From contig NC_052117.1 in assembly GCF_012273895.1 (NCBI RefSeq), forward strand, positions 4,968,406 to 5,032,405: a stretch of 64,000 nucleotides of DNA. Direction: 5' to 3'. The stretch is from Zerene cesonia (lineage: Eukaryota; Arthropoda; Insecta; Lepidoptera; Pieridae). Both the position numbers and the translations under genes were made by a program. The notes beneath the pieces were generated by a model. It made no database searches. It saw only the letters and a list, made by a program, of their open reading frames with translations, and was not told the DNA's origin. Position 1 is the stretch's first letter. Every line of letters starts with the position of its first letter. This document shows positions 10,822 to 23,262 of this stretch, piece after piece.

Positions 10822-13334
10822 GTAAAATTTACAAATTCATTTTACCCAAGGCTTGAATATATTATTGCATTTTTGTTATTGTGAAGAAATTTATTTATAC
10901 CCTCAACTATTCTCTGACACGTCACATTATAATCTATCAAGCTTAGTTTATTTAATACCCATTATAGTATCATCTTTAGGAGTCAATCAAGATCCATTAG
11001 ACACATTGTCCACTATTTAGTGATAATCAACATAGTTATGTGGTGGATTCAATTTAATTTATCAGTGCTGTGGCATGTAGTGTACTCCTGCCTATTGACT
11101 GTGGTTTGATGCCAGAATATTCTGGTATATTCGCAAATCTATTGCAATATCCTGCGGGTGTTGTTTAGAAAACGATTTAATTAATTGGATTTTGTCAACT
11201 AGATTTTGACGTCATTAACAGGATCGTTCATCCATCCAGAGTTCATCCATTTTAAAGTTACATTTATTTATTTTCAGGATCACATGGAATGTATGATTCA
11301 TAAAAATTTACGTAAAAGGAGCAAAATAAAGCATTAACTAGGTGCTTAGCAATGAATCTGGCTTACAAAAGGCTTAAACCTCACAAAAAGTAAGCACATA
11401 ATTGAGTGCAGTGAACTCTTTCTCAGGTAAGAGGATTGTGGAGCATCTGTGTATAGGCTAATTAGATTAGCTACATCCAGTACACACTGTTGGCTTAACA
11501 TTGTTGAATTTATCGTTTAACTCAGGAATTAGTTCGAATTATTGCATTAGGCAGTGATTGTAAAGCTGCTTATAGACGGTTTATTATAATTCATTTTCAT
11601 TACAGGAACGGAAATGTAGCCATCAGTTAATTAATTTCTTTTTCATGGAAAAAATTACGAGAAATGTATTTATGGTATCTAGATATTTTAGATTAATTAC
11701 AAAATTTTAGTTGTAGTTTATCTAAAATACAACAGATATTTTTAAATTTTATACGTGGAGGCAATTATTTTTTCACGTTTGTAAAAGGCGAGGGGAAATG
11801 TAGAAGTTATCGCTTTGTTGGCTGTTAGAAGTATAATCACTTGATCAATCATAATTGCCAAAATAGGTCTATATTTATGAATATTATTACATAATATAAA
11901 GATCACAAAACGATATAAACTCTACACACTTAATTAAAGCTGAATGTCATATTTACTGTATAGCTACCTCTATGAATAAATAAACATGCCATAGCTATAA
12001 AACACATCTGCTTGAAAGGTTTAGAACAGAAAACGAATAGAGCATATACTAATACTATTTCTATCGCTTCATCGCCATTCAAAATGATAAGTAATTAAAG
12101 TAATTCAGAATGCATCAACAAAATGAAAGTGAGGTTGCGTGCTTGTTTCAGGTTCACGTTCAAAGCAACCCCATGATTATTCGCAATCATACGGGAAATT
12201 GGTTTTGAATCCAGTTTGAAACGTTGAATATTGCTATATGCTTACCATTTTATTTAAAGTATAAAACCAACTCAAATATTACGCACAACTTTAAAAATAT
12301 TGCGCTTATATTTTTTGTATTTTATATCAATAACATATAACTCAAAAACATTTTTATACGCTTCCTTTCCTCAATATACAAGCCGAGCTACAATTTCATT
12401 AAAATATTGCCTCGTAGGAATTAACGTCAATGTTTTTAATATCTAATCTACTAAACTTAATAGCATTAGGTTTGAGGTCGTTCAACACTTCATTTTTTAT
12501 GTGAAATCGTCTAGACCGGGGTAGTTCTTAACTCAACTATTAATCAAGGACCATGTCGACTTAGCTCATACTAATCTATAATAGCCCAGTAAACAGTCTC
12601 GCATGCAAACAGGCCATAAGGGCAGACAACCTTAATATGAAAACTTGCCCATTACAAACAATATATAACCGAAAACAATCATAATTGTAGTTTCGCCGAG
12701 TTAGGTTTAGTTCAGGTAACGACTTTATTCTTTAATAACTATTTGTACTGATGATAATTGTTCTGGAACATTTAAAGTTTGTATCGTAAAATTAAAAGGT
12801 GCAATATAACTCCTGTTTTACTATTTAATGTTTCAAAGTTTCCCAACCATGAATACATTATTATGACGAAAGCTGTTACCTTGAAGTACTAACAATATAC
12901 GCTATTAACTCTCTGTTTATAAATACTAAATATCACACGTGTTCCCTACGATATCCTGTTAAAAGGACGTCTAAAACAGCTGTAGAATGGTGTACTTTAC
13001 AAGGAATAATAGCATTTATTATTCGCATCCTATAGCTTCGTCATTAGCCGCACGCTATTTACTAGTTAACATGGTCACAGACCGATTTATCAATACGACA
13101 TTTATTTTCTCTTAATCGTGTTTGGAAACGTAACCGATAGCTGGTCTGTATGCTAATTGTATTCATGTTCGATTGCCCTAAGATATAGTTACTAATGCAA
13201 ACGTTAATGAACTTGGTGGTTGATTTGGATATAGTAGGGAACATTATTCAAGTACTAGCCAGTTAATTTTCAATAAATTATTTTATTAAAAATTAGTATT
13301 TTATAAAAATTAGTTTAGTAAATTAATTATTATT

Positions 13335-13373
13335 ATAGCGAGTTAATAATTTTATTAAAGATTAACTCGCTAT
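13335..13373. repeat. 13-bp perfect inverted repeat
   Basis: ATAGCGAGTTAAT at 13335-13347 and ATTAACTCGCTAT at 13361-13373 pair perfectly around a 13-nt AT-rich loop. It ends 11 bases before a family S copy. It may be part of an older target sequence or a hairpin end of another element. Confidence 0.8.
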
Positions 13374-13384
13374 TACTCACTGAA

Positions 13385-13690
13385 TGTGGGATTCGAGCAC
13401 GCTTCGGTACGAATTAAGCCAGCTCGCATCGAGGAAGGTACCACACCCTACAGAAGATCGGCGTGAAATATTAGGATGATACAGTGTTTGGTTCGGTGAG
13501 TGGGGGAGCCGGAGGGCAATTTCCTTTTCCCTCGCCCTTTCTAGTCTATTCCTTCTTTCCTGTCTTCAATCCTTTCCTTGCCCCTTAGCCCTTAAAAGCA
13601 GGCAGAGCATTTGCAGAGGCACTGCCTATGCGTAAGGAGGTGGTATCATCAGGCGAAACGGAATTCAGTTGTCAACTATGACTTAAAAAT
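13385..13690 (+). mobile_element. Family S interspersed repeat, near full-length copy
   Basis: It starts TGTGGGATTCGAGCACGCTT and continues GAATTAAGCCAGCTCGC, GAAGATCGGCGTGAAAT, GGTTCGGTGAGTGGGGGAG and a pyrimidine-rich block (CCTTTTCCCTCGCCCTTTC). It closes with CTTAAAAGCAGGCAGAGCAT and CATCAGGCGAAAC before an AT-rich tail. Six other copies in this window share these blocks in the same order. There is no open frame. Several copies are 5'-truncated, the mark of target-primed reverse transcription, so I read it as a LINE 3' region or a SINE. The class is not certain. Confidence 0.75.
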
Positions 13691-14365
13691 CAAATTCTAT
13701 GGAAATGTGTAACATTTTAAAGTTGGATATTTTTCTGGGATAGCAAACAAATTTACATTTTTTGTATTACAGATATACGAGTGAAAAAAATACTAGTTTT
13801 AATTTGTGGTTTTTCAAATCTTCAATAGGTATTATTCTAATCCAAATGTAAATAGATACTAAAAATAACAATCATTGAAATGTGTTCAGCCGTTATTGAG
13901 TTACATGCGGGGTGACTACGACTTTATTTTATACATAAGGTATTTATAACTCAAACATAAAACATTTATAACTCAAACTCAATCAATGATCTTAGCGTCA
14001 AAGAGTTTAATGACCAACGTTTAAACACATCACAAATTCGAAATGAAGTCACTTCACAGCGTTAATCCATTGGCCGATAAATCAACAATCACACATTACA
14101 AACCAGATACGTAACCAAAGTGATAAGTAGGTACGTCGTATGAACGGTCGCACCATATTTAACCGTTATCAACCGCCGCAGTCGTATTCATCGCTCACTG
14201 ATTTACTCGCAGCTTATCCTACCTCCAGATGACTTATGGGTTCTGAACTTTGTTAACTTTTGAGAACAATCTATTGTATAAGTAACTTCTAGTGAGTAAT
14301 GTGTAGATAGATTATAGTTTCTTGTGTTTGATTACGCGACTAATTTAAAAATTACGTGCTTTGGA
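13691..14365. other. Non-coding stretch, nothing recognised
   Basis: Unique AT-rich sequence between two family S copies of opposite orientation. No gene or repeat was identified. Confidence 0.45.
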
Positions 14366-14570
14366 TTGGAAAGGGATTAAGACAGGATTGACGAGAGGAA
14401 TAAAGGATAGACTGGGAAGGGTAAAGATAAGGATATGGACCTCCAGCTCCTCCACTCATCGAACGGAACACAGTAGAATGCTTCTTTTTCACGCCGGTCT
14501 TCTGTGGGGGATCGGTACTTCCCGGGTGTAAGCTGGCCCAATTCGTGCCAAGAGTGCTGGACTCCCACAC
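14366..14570 (-). mobile_element. Family S repeat, minus strand, lacking its 3' end
   Basis: The minus strand reads TGTGTGGGAGTCCAGCACTC, GAATTGGGCCAGCTTAC, CAGAAGACCGGCGTGAAA and GATGAGTGGAGGAGCTGGAG, then the CTTTACCCTTCCCAGTC block. It stops at CAATCCTGTCTTAATCCC. The part holding the CATCAGGCGAA motif is missing. That is opposite to the 5' truncation of the other copies and suggests deletion or an internal break. The overlapping minus-strand open frames are shadows of the repeat. Confidence 0.7.
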
Positions 14571-17500
14571 ACAAATTTTCGTAAATTTTCATTAAAAAAT
14601 AGCAATTGCTGATGCTATAAAAATAACAAAAATAAGCAATCTGTCCTATCACCTTTACTTCAAGCTTTACTTTCAAATAATGTGTTCAATGAATTTGCTG
14701 TTACTAATAGCATTAAGACCTGGTAAAGATTTCTTTTAATATAAACAAAATATATAATAATATAAATAAAGCATGTTATAAACATAATATATAAAAATAT
14801 AATATGTTATCGTTATAATTCATATTGTATTCTAGTTGGTATAAAAGTAGTTTATGTGATTTTCAAAAAATTTTAAATATGCGGGATGGTTGCAACACCC
14901 TTACACAAATTAATATGCAAATAGAAATAGAAGCATCGGTTCCTGGTGTACCACAAACTTTACCAATATTTTTGATCATTTATTGGATACGGCGTGTGCT
15001 TCTGTATAATATATTCTATAGTCACTTATAAATATTAATGTTCCACCAGCATAAATAATTATGCTAGTAGCATCAGTGTAAATAAATAAACTATTGCCAT
15101 ACAAGTTGCATCCAACGAAAATGATCAATTAATCATAATGAAGATACGCACTAAAATAATTATGCGATAATTACGCACATCCAAAGCGAAAAGACGTCAA
15201 AGTATTCAATTTTAATAAACCGGCATCCCGCAAAAAGGTCTGAAAGAGTAAGAGAGTCTCGACTAACAAGATCATGTAACTATTCTTCTAAAGTTTGAAA
15301 CGCTTTCAAACGTCCGCGCTTATGCGTCTAACAAGGTATTGCAATTCATATCCAATTATAAACTAACTAGGAACGAAAAGTCCTTTCATTATACCGTCCA
15401 TGAAAGCGCGAAAGTGGACGCATTGCTAAGCATTGATTCGAATGATGCAGACAGGGTCATTATCATTACGGTATCCATTAATCATGTTGGCATTCTGCCC
15501 CTCACCCCTCGGGTACCTGGACGCAGTCGTGCGTTCACCCTTGCCTTATCACCGAGTCGCGGTGTACTACTACAGAAGTAGATAACAGAGGAAATGATAC
15601 GTGCTTTTGGGTGTTTGTGATATTCAGTTGAGTTGAGATTATTTTTTATGATGCGAGATGTGATTTATACGTAGATTTTCGTATGGCCCATTTCATGTAT
15701 GATAATGCAATGGAATGAATATTTTGGAAGGAAGAGAATTCTGACGTAGAATTTTTATGCGTTGGTATGAATGTTTGAACAGAACGTGGATAGATGTGTC
15801 AGAAGTTCCACTATAATAATAAATATCAAATCATATCTGCTATTGTATTTATTGGGTGAGTGAAAGTCGTTAGACGTTATCATACAACTGATGTAAGCCA
15901 AAACTCAAAAGCAGGGTCCTTTTCCTAAAAACAGATCTGAGAAAAAGAATTATATATAACCTACTTGATTTATTTGTTTGACCTACGTTTACTTAACCTT
16001 AAAGTGGGCGCGTTAAAAAAATCAATCAAACTTAGAGAAAGGCATACTCCTGTGTAGGCATTAAAACAATTCGAGCTTACATGAATAAAATGATACTACA
16101 TAAATTCTAGGGAAAACTCTAGAATCTATCGTCTAACATGTAATTGGTCTATGAAATATTCGCTTCCAGCGGTCTTATAAACCAGACTGCAATTTACGAC
16201 CGTTGAAATCCGCCCAATGTTTGCTCTGTCTATTCCACTAATGCGTTCGGGAGCATTGATATTCTGCATACAATCCGAAACCTGATTCGATTGGCGATGA
16301 ACCCAGTTATTAAATCAGTTAGATAAACAGACACCTGTGTACATGATACATTGCTGTCCTTTACATAATAACGTTAAGTACCTACGTGTTTCGATGAACT
16401 AATTATAATTCAATATATTTAGCGGTTAACAATGATTATGAATTGCGGAGTTGTGCGGCTGTAGTAACTACATCATTAATAAAATGTTTCGCTGAAATGT
16501 GCTGTGCTTCAGCAATATTAAATAGACACAGATCGTGCATTTTAATTTATCCATATCTATAGTTGAGTTTAAAAAAAAGTTCGATGAATAGTTAACACAT
16601 TTTCTCGTTTTAAGAATTAAGCTGTCAATTTTTGAAATAACCGCTGACGTCCATTTTCGTGAAATATATTGTGAAAATTATAATATTGCATGGTAGTATA
16701 GTAATTAACTAAATGACAATGATAATATTGTCTACTAAAAACTTTTCGATACTGTTCTTGAAATAACACGAAATACGTTGTTTTTATTAAGAATGAAAAC
16801 CAAGCTGTAAATTGGTAAAAACTAAATTTGAGTCTGTTGATAGTGTTCTGTATAATAACTTTATAAATTTCGGAAATATGCCGTGCGAAGGCGTTAAAAT
16901 ATTATCCACTTTTAAGTTTAATATGATTCTAGAAAATGAAAAATAATTATACTATAACAACAATATCTGTACGCTTAGGCTGTTAACCTATGAAATAATG
17001 ATAATCTACTCATATACTTGGATGAAATATTCGTATATACACAATAACAATAAAATATGGCCAAGATCACGTGAGAACCAGCACTATAAACATTAATATA
17101 TCAAATCATAATAGCTCGATTTCATGTAATTGAGTTGAACCAATCTGGCTGTTACATTAGTCTGATTTAGGTTATTGTGCTATTATATTAAATATGTTAT
17201 GTTTATAATATGTTCACATAGATGATTTGGTTATATTCTTTTGGTTTATATATTATATTTTTTACTGTGTACCCTTATTGTTATTAAAATTCGTAAATCG
17301 GGTTAACCTGATTATAATTTTATCTCATTTGCAGAATAAAATAGTGCAGTCGAACGTGTTTTTCTCCGTGTTCAGAAAATCGTTCTGCCCAAATGAGGTT
17401 TGTGACAAAATATTTTTATCATTTTGTAAATTATCTAAACTAATATTGTTCATAGGTTTGTTGCTCTGAATTGATTTAACTTAAATGCACGATTTCGAAA

Positions 17501-17630
17501 ATATTTAGCTATTATAAGATTATTTATCTGTAAAATCGCGCGTCGCCGGGACAGTTTCTATAATTACACATTTACTACACAGCTTCTAGCATTTCTTTAT
17601 ACATGAATATTTTTAAATATATGCAATATG
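14571..17630. other. Long non-coding stretch, nothing recognised
   Basis: It includes an 80-codon open frame at 15339-15581 with no recognised motif and other short chance frames. No RNA gene, transposon terminus or long inverted repeat was found. Confidence 0.4.
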
Positions 17631-17784
17631 TCTACATTAAGAGGAAACTAGAGGATACTTTTTATGTATGTTCGTAACGTTTTCACGCAAAAAGTGCCCA
17701 TTGCCCACAAACCATTGGAATGCTGCTTCACTCAGTGACATAGGATGTATACGTACCACGGGCCAAGCTGGAGCAAACGGCTAG
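17631..17784 (+). mobile_element. Non-autonomous Helitron-like element (GAGGAAA type)
   Basis: It begins TCTACATTAAGAGGAAACTA at 17631 and ends CTAG at 17781-17784, followed by T. The middle keeps TTTTTATGTATG and TGCTTCACTCAGTGACATAG, the common body of these elements. The 3' region is worn (GGAGCAAACGGCTAG). The leader resembles that at 755. There is no coding capacity. Confidence 0.55.
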
Positions 17785-18067
17785 TTATAGATAAACATGC
17801 ATTTCCGCAAATGCATGTTTTTATTTTTTACCACTTTTTGTTTATTTCGATACATAATGATTTCTAAGATAAAGTTATTTTTCTACGGCTATTCCGTACT
17901 AAAGTATGCCTCATATGCTTTTCGATTGGTTAAAATAAGCGAAGTCTTACAGCGGTTTATTATTTATTTCACACCGTCTGCTTATCAACTTCTACGGGCT
18001 GAAAATGACAGGCGTCTGATAGAAATTTAACAACTTTCAATTCAACATTAAAGTACATAAATCAGGG

Positions 18068-18301
18068 CTAGCTTGTACCGACGACTCTGTCTGTAAAATT
18101 TAGCGCTAGTTTTCCACCCTCGGCATCGTTCTCGTTGAAATAGACATTTTTAAGATGATTTTTTCCCATAGTTTTGTGATAAAAACGATGTCCTTTTTGG
18201 ATTGACAAACTATATCAATACCAAATTTTATCCAAACTGGTTCAATGGTTTAGGCGTGAAGAAGAGACATACAGAGTTACTTTCGCATTTATATTATGGG
18301 A
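18068..18301 (-). mobile_element. Non-autonomous Helitron-like element, minus strand
   Basis: On the minus strand it starts TCCCATAATATAAATGCGAA, followed by AGTAACTCTGTATGTCTC and CCAGTTTGGATAAAATTTGG. It ends at the CTAG found on the plus strand at 18068-18071. The plus-strand base after the element is T as expected; the one before it is G instead of A. The fragment at 57876 has the same leader on the plus strand. No protein is encoded. Confidence 0.6.
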
Positions 18302-18384
18302 TTTTGTTTGTGTTTTAAATATTTGCTTTTAATACTCACTATTCAAAAAGACAAAATATATATAAAAATAATTAATCGCCAAAT

Positions 18385-18675
18385 CGTTTCGCTGAGCGTA
18401 AAAATTGAGAACGGCTCAACCAATTCGGCTATTTTTAACGTTTTTGTTAAGGTACAAGGAAGGTCTTTATGGAGAGAAAAAACGTACTACAGCTGACGCC
18501 GCCGCGACTACTGAACCGATCTGTATGACATTTGGTACAAAGATTCAGACAAGAAAGGACAAATGTTATTTTTTATCCGGAAGATCCCACGCGAACGAAA
18601 AGTATGTGAATAAAAATTTGAGACTGTCTATATTTTCCTTGGACTATGCGAGCGAAGCCATGGGAAGAAAGCTAG
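18385..18675 (+). mobile_element. Helitron-like element, 3' half preserved
   Basis: The right end reads GCGAGCGAAGCCATGGGAAG then AAAGCTAG (CTAG 18672-18675), followed by T. Upstream lie GACTACTGAACCGATCTGTA, ATTTGGTACAAAGATTCAG and TTTTTATCCGGAAGATCCC, all usual body blocks. The region from 18385 (CGTTTCGCTGAGCGTAAAAA, GAACGGCTCAACCAATTCGG) may belong to the same element or to an older one it entered. The 106-codon frame at 18405 is read through the repeat and is not a gene. Confidence 0.55.
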
Positions 18676-21600
18676 TTACATATAATTTGCGAGCTTCTTT
18701 CCGCCAGTTACTTAATTTCTCGTAGCTTTTGTTTTTAATTTTATTGGGTTATTAAAACTTACTAATTAGACCCATATGTTCTGAGAGGTTTAGAAATAAG
18801 CTTTTACTAGTCAACCCATACTTAGTTCTGTACGACTCATGTGCTAAAAACTAAAATAGAACATTGTTTTTAATATGATTTGCATCTCCTATCACTGCTT
18901 GAATAATAAATTACTTGTTTTGCTATAATGGATTACAATCCCAAACATAACTAGCGTGTCATAATTGTGAGTTCCTTAAATAAATCCTAAATGCAATTCA
19001 TCAAAAGTAACATACAAAACATGAAGACTAATAAGAATAATAAGAAACAATTTCTCAGCCCTTTGAAGCATCGTCACATTGACTTCGTAGAAGGCAAATA
19101 AAATGAAACGCTAAGGTCAATATCGGAAAATTACCATCATTATAATGAACGCACGTTAGTTGGAATATGGTATAATGTTATTTGCTCTTATGACATGGAC
19201 ATTGGATATGTAACGGGACATTAAATATTACTGGCATATTACCAGGTGCCTAAATAAATTGTTATTTATGTTAGTATTTAGGATACAATATATACTAATG
19301 TGCGAGTAATGGTTTTTGTGTGTGTAACTAATTTTTGTAATTATATTTCGGATATGAAGACTAAAGATCCACAAAAACGTCTTATTGATAGTAGTAGTTT
19401 TCCTTATTTAATATTTATTGTTATTTGTATTTTTTATGTTGATGATATTCTATGATGAAAATAGTAATTAATACTGACTTTTCCTGGGGTAAGGATGACA
19501 AATGCAGAAATATTATAATTGGGCCAATAATACACCACTGATTAATTATCTACTATTACTATTGACTGTTTGGTAATTTTTTTGAATAACATTGAATTAA
19601 CTTAAATGAATTAACTGAATGATTAAATTAATTGAATTAACATTGACTTGTGATACCTTTTTCACCAAAAATACAACGTTTGATATATTTTTGAGCGTAG
19701 CGAGCGTAAGCGTGGCGTGAAATGTCTCTAGGCATATTACGAACCGTCGAGTTCTACGATTGGGCCTCCACACAGACACGTTTGTTTTCATCGCAACCGT
19801 AATAATATGGGTGCGGTGACCGATAGCATCTTTCAATGGGGTGTATTCATGCCGGGGTACAATCGATACCGCACGCTATGAATATTTGAACGTTTTTGTT
19901 CTGTCCTCACTTCGCACTCGACTAATTGAAATAGTTTGTATACACCGCCTCATAGCACGGCAAGAGTTGAAATTGCTTTAAAAATTCAAGACGATCCTTT
20001 TTAGTAATTAGCTCATTGTACATTAGAGTGTAAGTTTTTATAACACATAAAAATAGCAATCAGGGTTTTCGGTTTTATAAAATTTTATTCTTTATTTCTG
20101 TGAGGCTGGTAGAAAATAAACATTTATCATAGTTAACCTGACTGACTTCACTACATCTTAACAAGTACAAACTTCATAAACGCCTGAGTAATTAATACCG
20201 TAGGTATAATGTAGTAGGTACAGGCCTCGTTTGTTATGAAATATTTTCTACGCAATTTTCCCGGGCGAAATTTCCATGGCATTTTGAAAACATTAAATTT
20301 TTTTACGAGGGAGTATTTTTAAGCTGAACAAACAATAGGCAACACTCGTTTACGCGCACGCACTTCTAAATTACGCAGCAATTCGAATGGAAAATGAAAT
20401 GCCTGCTTGCGAGCCATTAAGCAATTCGAATTTAACACTCGTCCCTTCATTTTCCTGTTACCGCAAAAATTGCACGATTTACTTACGAGCCTTCGAAAAT
20501 GGGGTAACGACGTGGTCTTAGAACAGCGCTGACGGCTTGTAATTGACGATTACATACCGACAAAGCATAATAATAAATTACTTCCTGTTTGATTCAATCA
20601 ATTCGTTTGGGAATCTAATATTTTTATTGTGGGACGGGTCAAGAATACCATTGCGTCGCGTGAAAACTATTGTTTAAAGATTCTAAACTTACAGTGTACA
20701 CTCATCACTATATAACAAATAATATTAAGACTTTCATGTCACATAAATAACTGTACACAAGCTGACACAAGCTAGTCGCAATTTTAAAAAAGAAAATTAA
20801 CAAGCTTTAGTGAACAGAATAAGCACTTTACTGTTCTAAAATACCTAGTATATAAAGTACAAGTGAACGAATCGTAATAAAAATTCTATTTTTATTATGT
20901 TTTGCCTTTTAAATTGAGACCAAACTTGCTAGTAATTTTCTACTTTTTCAGTCGAAAAATATTCGCTCTCGTGCTAGTATTTTGAAGAAATAGAATAAAT
21001 GGACGTAGACGCAATTAAAGGATGTTGCATGTTAGCAAATCTACGGTTTTATTTACACTCGCAGAAAAAGTATAACAAAGTGAACCGAAGCCGAATTTTT
21101 AATATACGTTTTGAACTCTTTCGATATTTTTTTATGTTACGTAAAGTTTTCTACGTACCTTTACAAATACAGTATTGAAGGTTCAATGAATCAGAATATT
21201 TTTGCGAAAGTATGTCGAACAAATAAACAAGGCAATAAATTAAAAAGTATATACAGTGTTTTTACGTTTCAAATAATATAAAATCGTGTCGTCGTATCGT
21301 GAGACAGCCCGATTCAAAATCGAATCGTATAAATGAGCTTGCACGGGGTGAAGACTAAGCTGACTTTTTTAATCAAACACATCGCAATCCGTCAATTGGA
21401 TGCGGCACTGACTAAAACAAAGCGATAAATTAAGGCAGGAAACGGGAGGCGAACGCTAGCGCTCGTATTGAAAGATTTACTTCCTCTGTTTAATTGCAAT
21501 AACGGCTAGGCACGTTGGTATCGTATTTTTCTTTTTACACTTTACCTCTTATTGCCTTCGGGCCGTTAAATAAATTTATGACGCCCGACAAAGTTCAGAA

Positions 21601-23101
21601 CACCTCGACACTTTGCTCTGTGGTGGTGAAAGTGGGTGAAAACGAGAAAGAGAAATAAGAACCGCGTCTCAGGTGCGGTGTTGTTTCGCTCCCGGAATTA
21701 GCTTCTGACTCGCGCTGAATGGCAGGGCCGCCCATAAAAGTTCCTTAACGCTTATAGTTTGGGGCTACATCACTGTTGACTCAAATTTCCCTCTCAAAAA
21801 GTTTCGCTGACCGCTAGTTTAGTTTCCCATTAGGCTTACCTCTCGGAGGGATTGCGTCATTACACTCCTTGATGGACCGGACCTAAAAGTTTATTGTTGT
21901 TATATTCTATAATTTTTTCTCTGTGCTTAAAACAAAAACTCGAAAACTCACATTAACGTTCCGCTCCTTTTAAACCGCCGATGTAATCTAAAACAAGAAA
22001 CAAACACATCTAAATAACAATAAAATTGTAATAAAAAGTTTTGAGCACGCAACACAACCAAAATTGGGGAAAATTTACCAAATTGTTATTTACAGCTGGC
22101 AATTAAAATTGGGGGTTTATTTTTATTGCTCTTTTTCGTTTACTAACAAGATGCATTTAATTATTAGATGAGTCAAATGTAGTATTTTTATCAGTGTGCC
22201 GATTTAAAATTATTTCCAATTTATATTCCCAATTAGTTTTTTTCGAAGGCGTGAGGAGGGTTGTGTTTTTTGTTGTGTTCTCATATTATATTCATGTCAC
22301 GTTCTATAACGTAAAAGATTGGATGGATTTTAGCGTATCACGGTTTCGTTGGTTTGGGTTAAATTGTAAGAATAATATTATGATATGTTAACTATCGTTT
22401 TTTTATATATTTTGCTTTAAATCTCATGGAGTACCAAATGAGAACCTTGAAAGCCAATTGCATAGAAAATTAAAATTTACAATTATTTCGCGCCTTGAAG
22501 ATTGTTCATGTATGTCCCAAGTACGTATGGAAATTATGTCTAAATCCTACAGTAAAAACTAAATTTTAACATTCCTATTTAATGTTTTTTTTAATTAAAC
22601 ATAATATCCACATTATTGCTACATATCTAAGCTAAGTAAAGTGGTAAAATAATGAAGTTTATAACTCAAAGATAACACTTCAATCTTATTACACGGATAA
22701 TCTAAAAATAATCGATTATTTTTGAAATACAATTTATGCTCAATTGACTATAAAACAAGTAGCCAATTATTGAAATATTGTACATACAATTTATAATACA
22801 ATTATTAGTTGAAAAACATGAATAGTCATGATTAATACACTGTTTATATTGAACTGCGATTAATTAATGAGAGTATTTGCTAAAAATATTAAATCACATT
22901 GAAATATTGCATCAGTTAATTTGTTAGGTTTTGTTCTCACTTAAAATATCGCTTTCGTGAATATGAATTGCGGCGATGGATTAATTGCGATTAAAATTTA
23001 ATTAATAGCTCTAGTTACATTTTAATCTCTTGATTGATGATAACAAATGGCCAATATAAAACACTAAACTGTTAATAATTGACGTACCTACATATCAATT
23101 A
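18676..23101. other. Long non-coding stretch with a GC-richer island
   Basis: No gene or transposon end was recognised. Most of it is AT-rich and unique. The segment 21290-21880 is distinctly GC-richer (34 of 60 bases G or C in 21661-21720) and is listed separately as a possible regulatory island. Confidence 0.4.
21290..21880. promoter_or_regulatory. Possible cis-regulatory island (non-repetitive, GC-richer)
   Basis: This block is non-repetitive within the window and clearly GC-richer than its surroundings, for example 34 of 60 bases in 21661-21720 and 30 of 60 in 21721-21780. It holds an E-box CAGGTG at 21670-21675 and a CCCATAAAA site at 21731-21739, the minus-strand form of a caudal/Abd-B-type TTTATGG site. 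It has no open frame or core promoter that I can identify. The call rests on composition and motifs alone. Confidence 0.2.
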
Positions 23102-23262
23102 CCTTTTTTATAGTGGGAAAATCTTATATAGATACCCACGGCCCCCGGGGAAAAGGAGCCGAGCTTATGTCGGATTCTTACCGACTAAAACCCCACTGTA
23201 TTCCGACGAGCCGCTTTCATGAAGGGGTCACGGGAGCTGGTTAATATACGTCCGCGACCCAC
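23102..23262 (-). repeat. GC-rich dispersed repeat, copy 2, minus strand
   Basis: Its reverse complement matches 2600-2700 from CAGTGGGGTTTTAGTCGGTA to the AAAAAAGG end. The plus-strand core is ATACCCACGGCCCCCGGGGA. This copy extends further (GACGAGCCGCTTTCATGAAG, GGGGTCACGGGAGC), so the copy at 2600 is probably truncated. No coding potential was seen. Confidence 0.65.

Larger units (their letters stand above)
9930..13334. other. Long non-coding stretch with one weak small frame and a short repeat cluster
   Basis: It holds a 65-codon frame at 10193 (listed separately) and three CCTACGTAC motifs at 10759-10821. Otherwise it is unique AT-rich sequence without a recognised gene, RNA or transposon. 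Confidence 0.4.

Noticed and set aside
14352..14676. Two overlapping minus-strand frames as small proteins
   Set aside because: Both are read through a family S repeat copy.
18405..18725. 106-codon plus-strand frame
   Set aside because: It lies almost entirely in a Helitron-like element.
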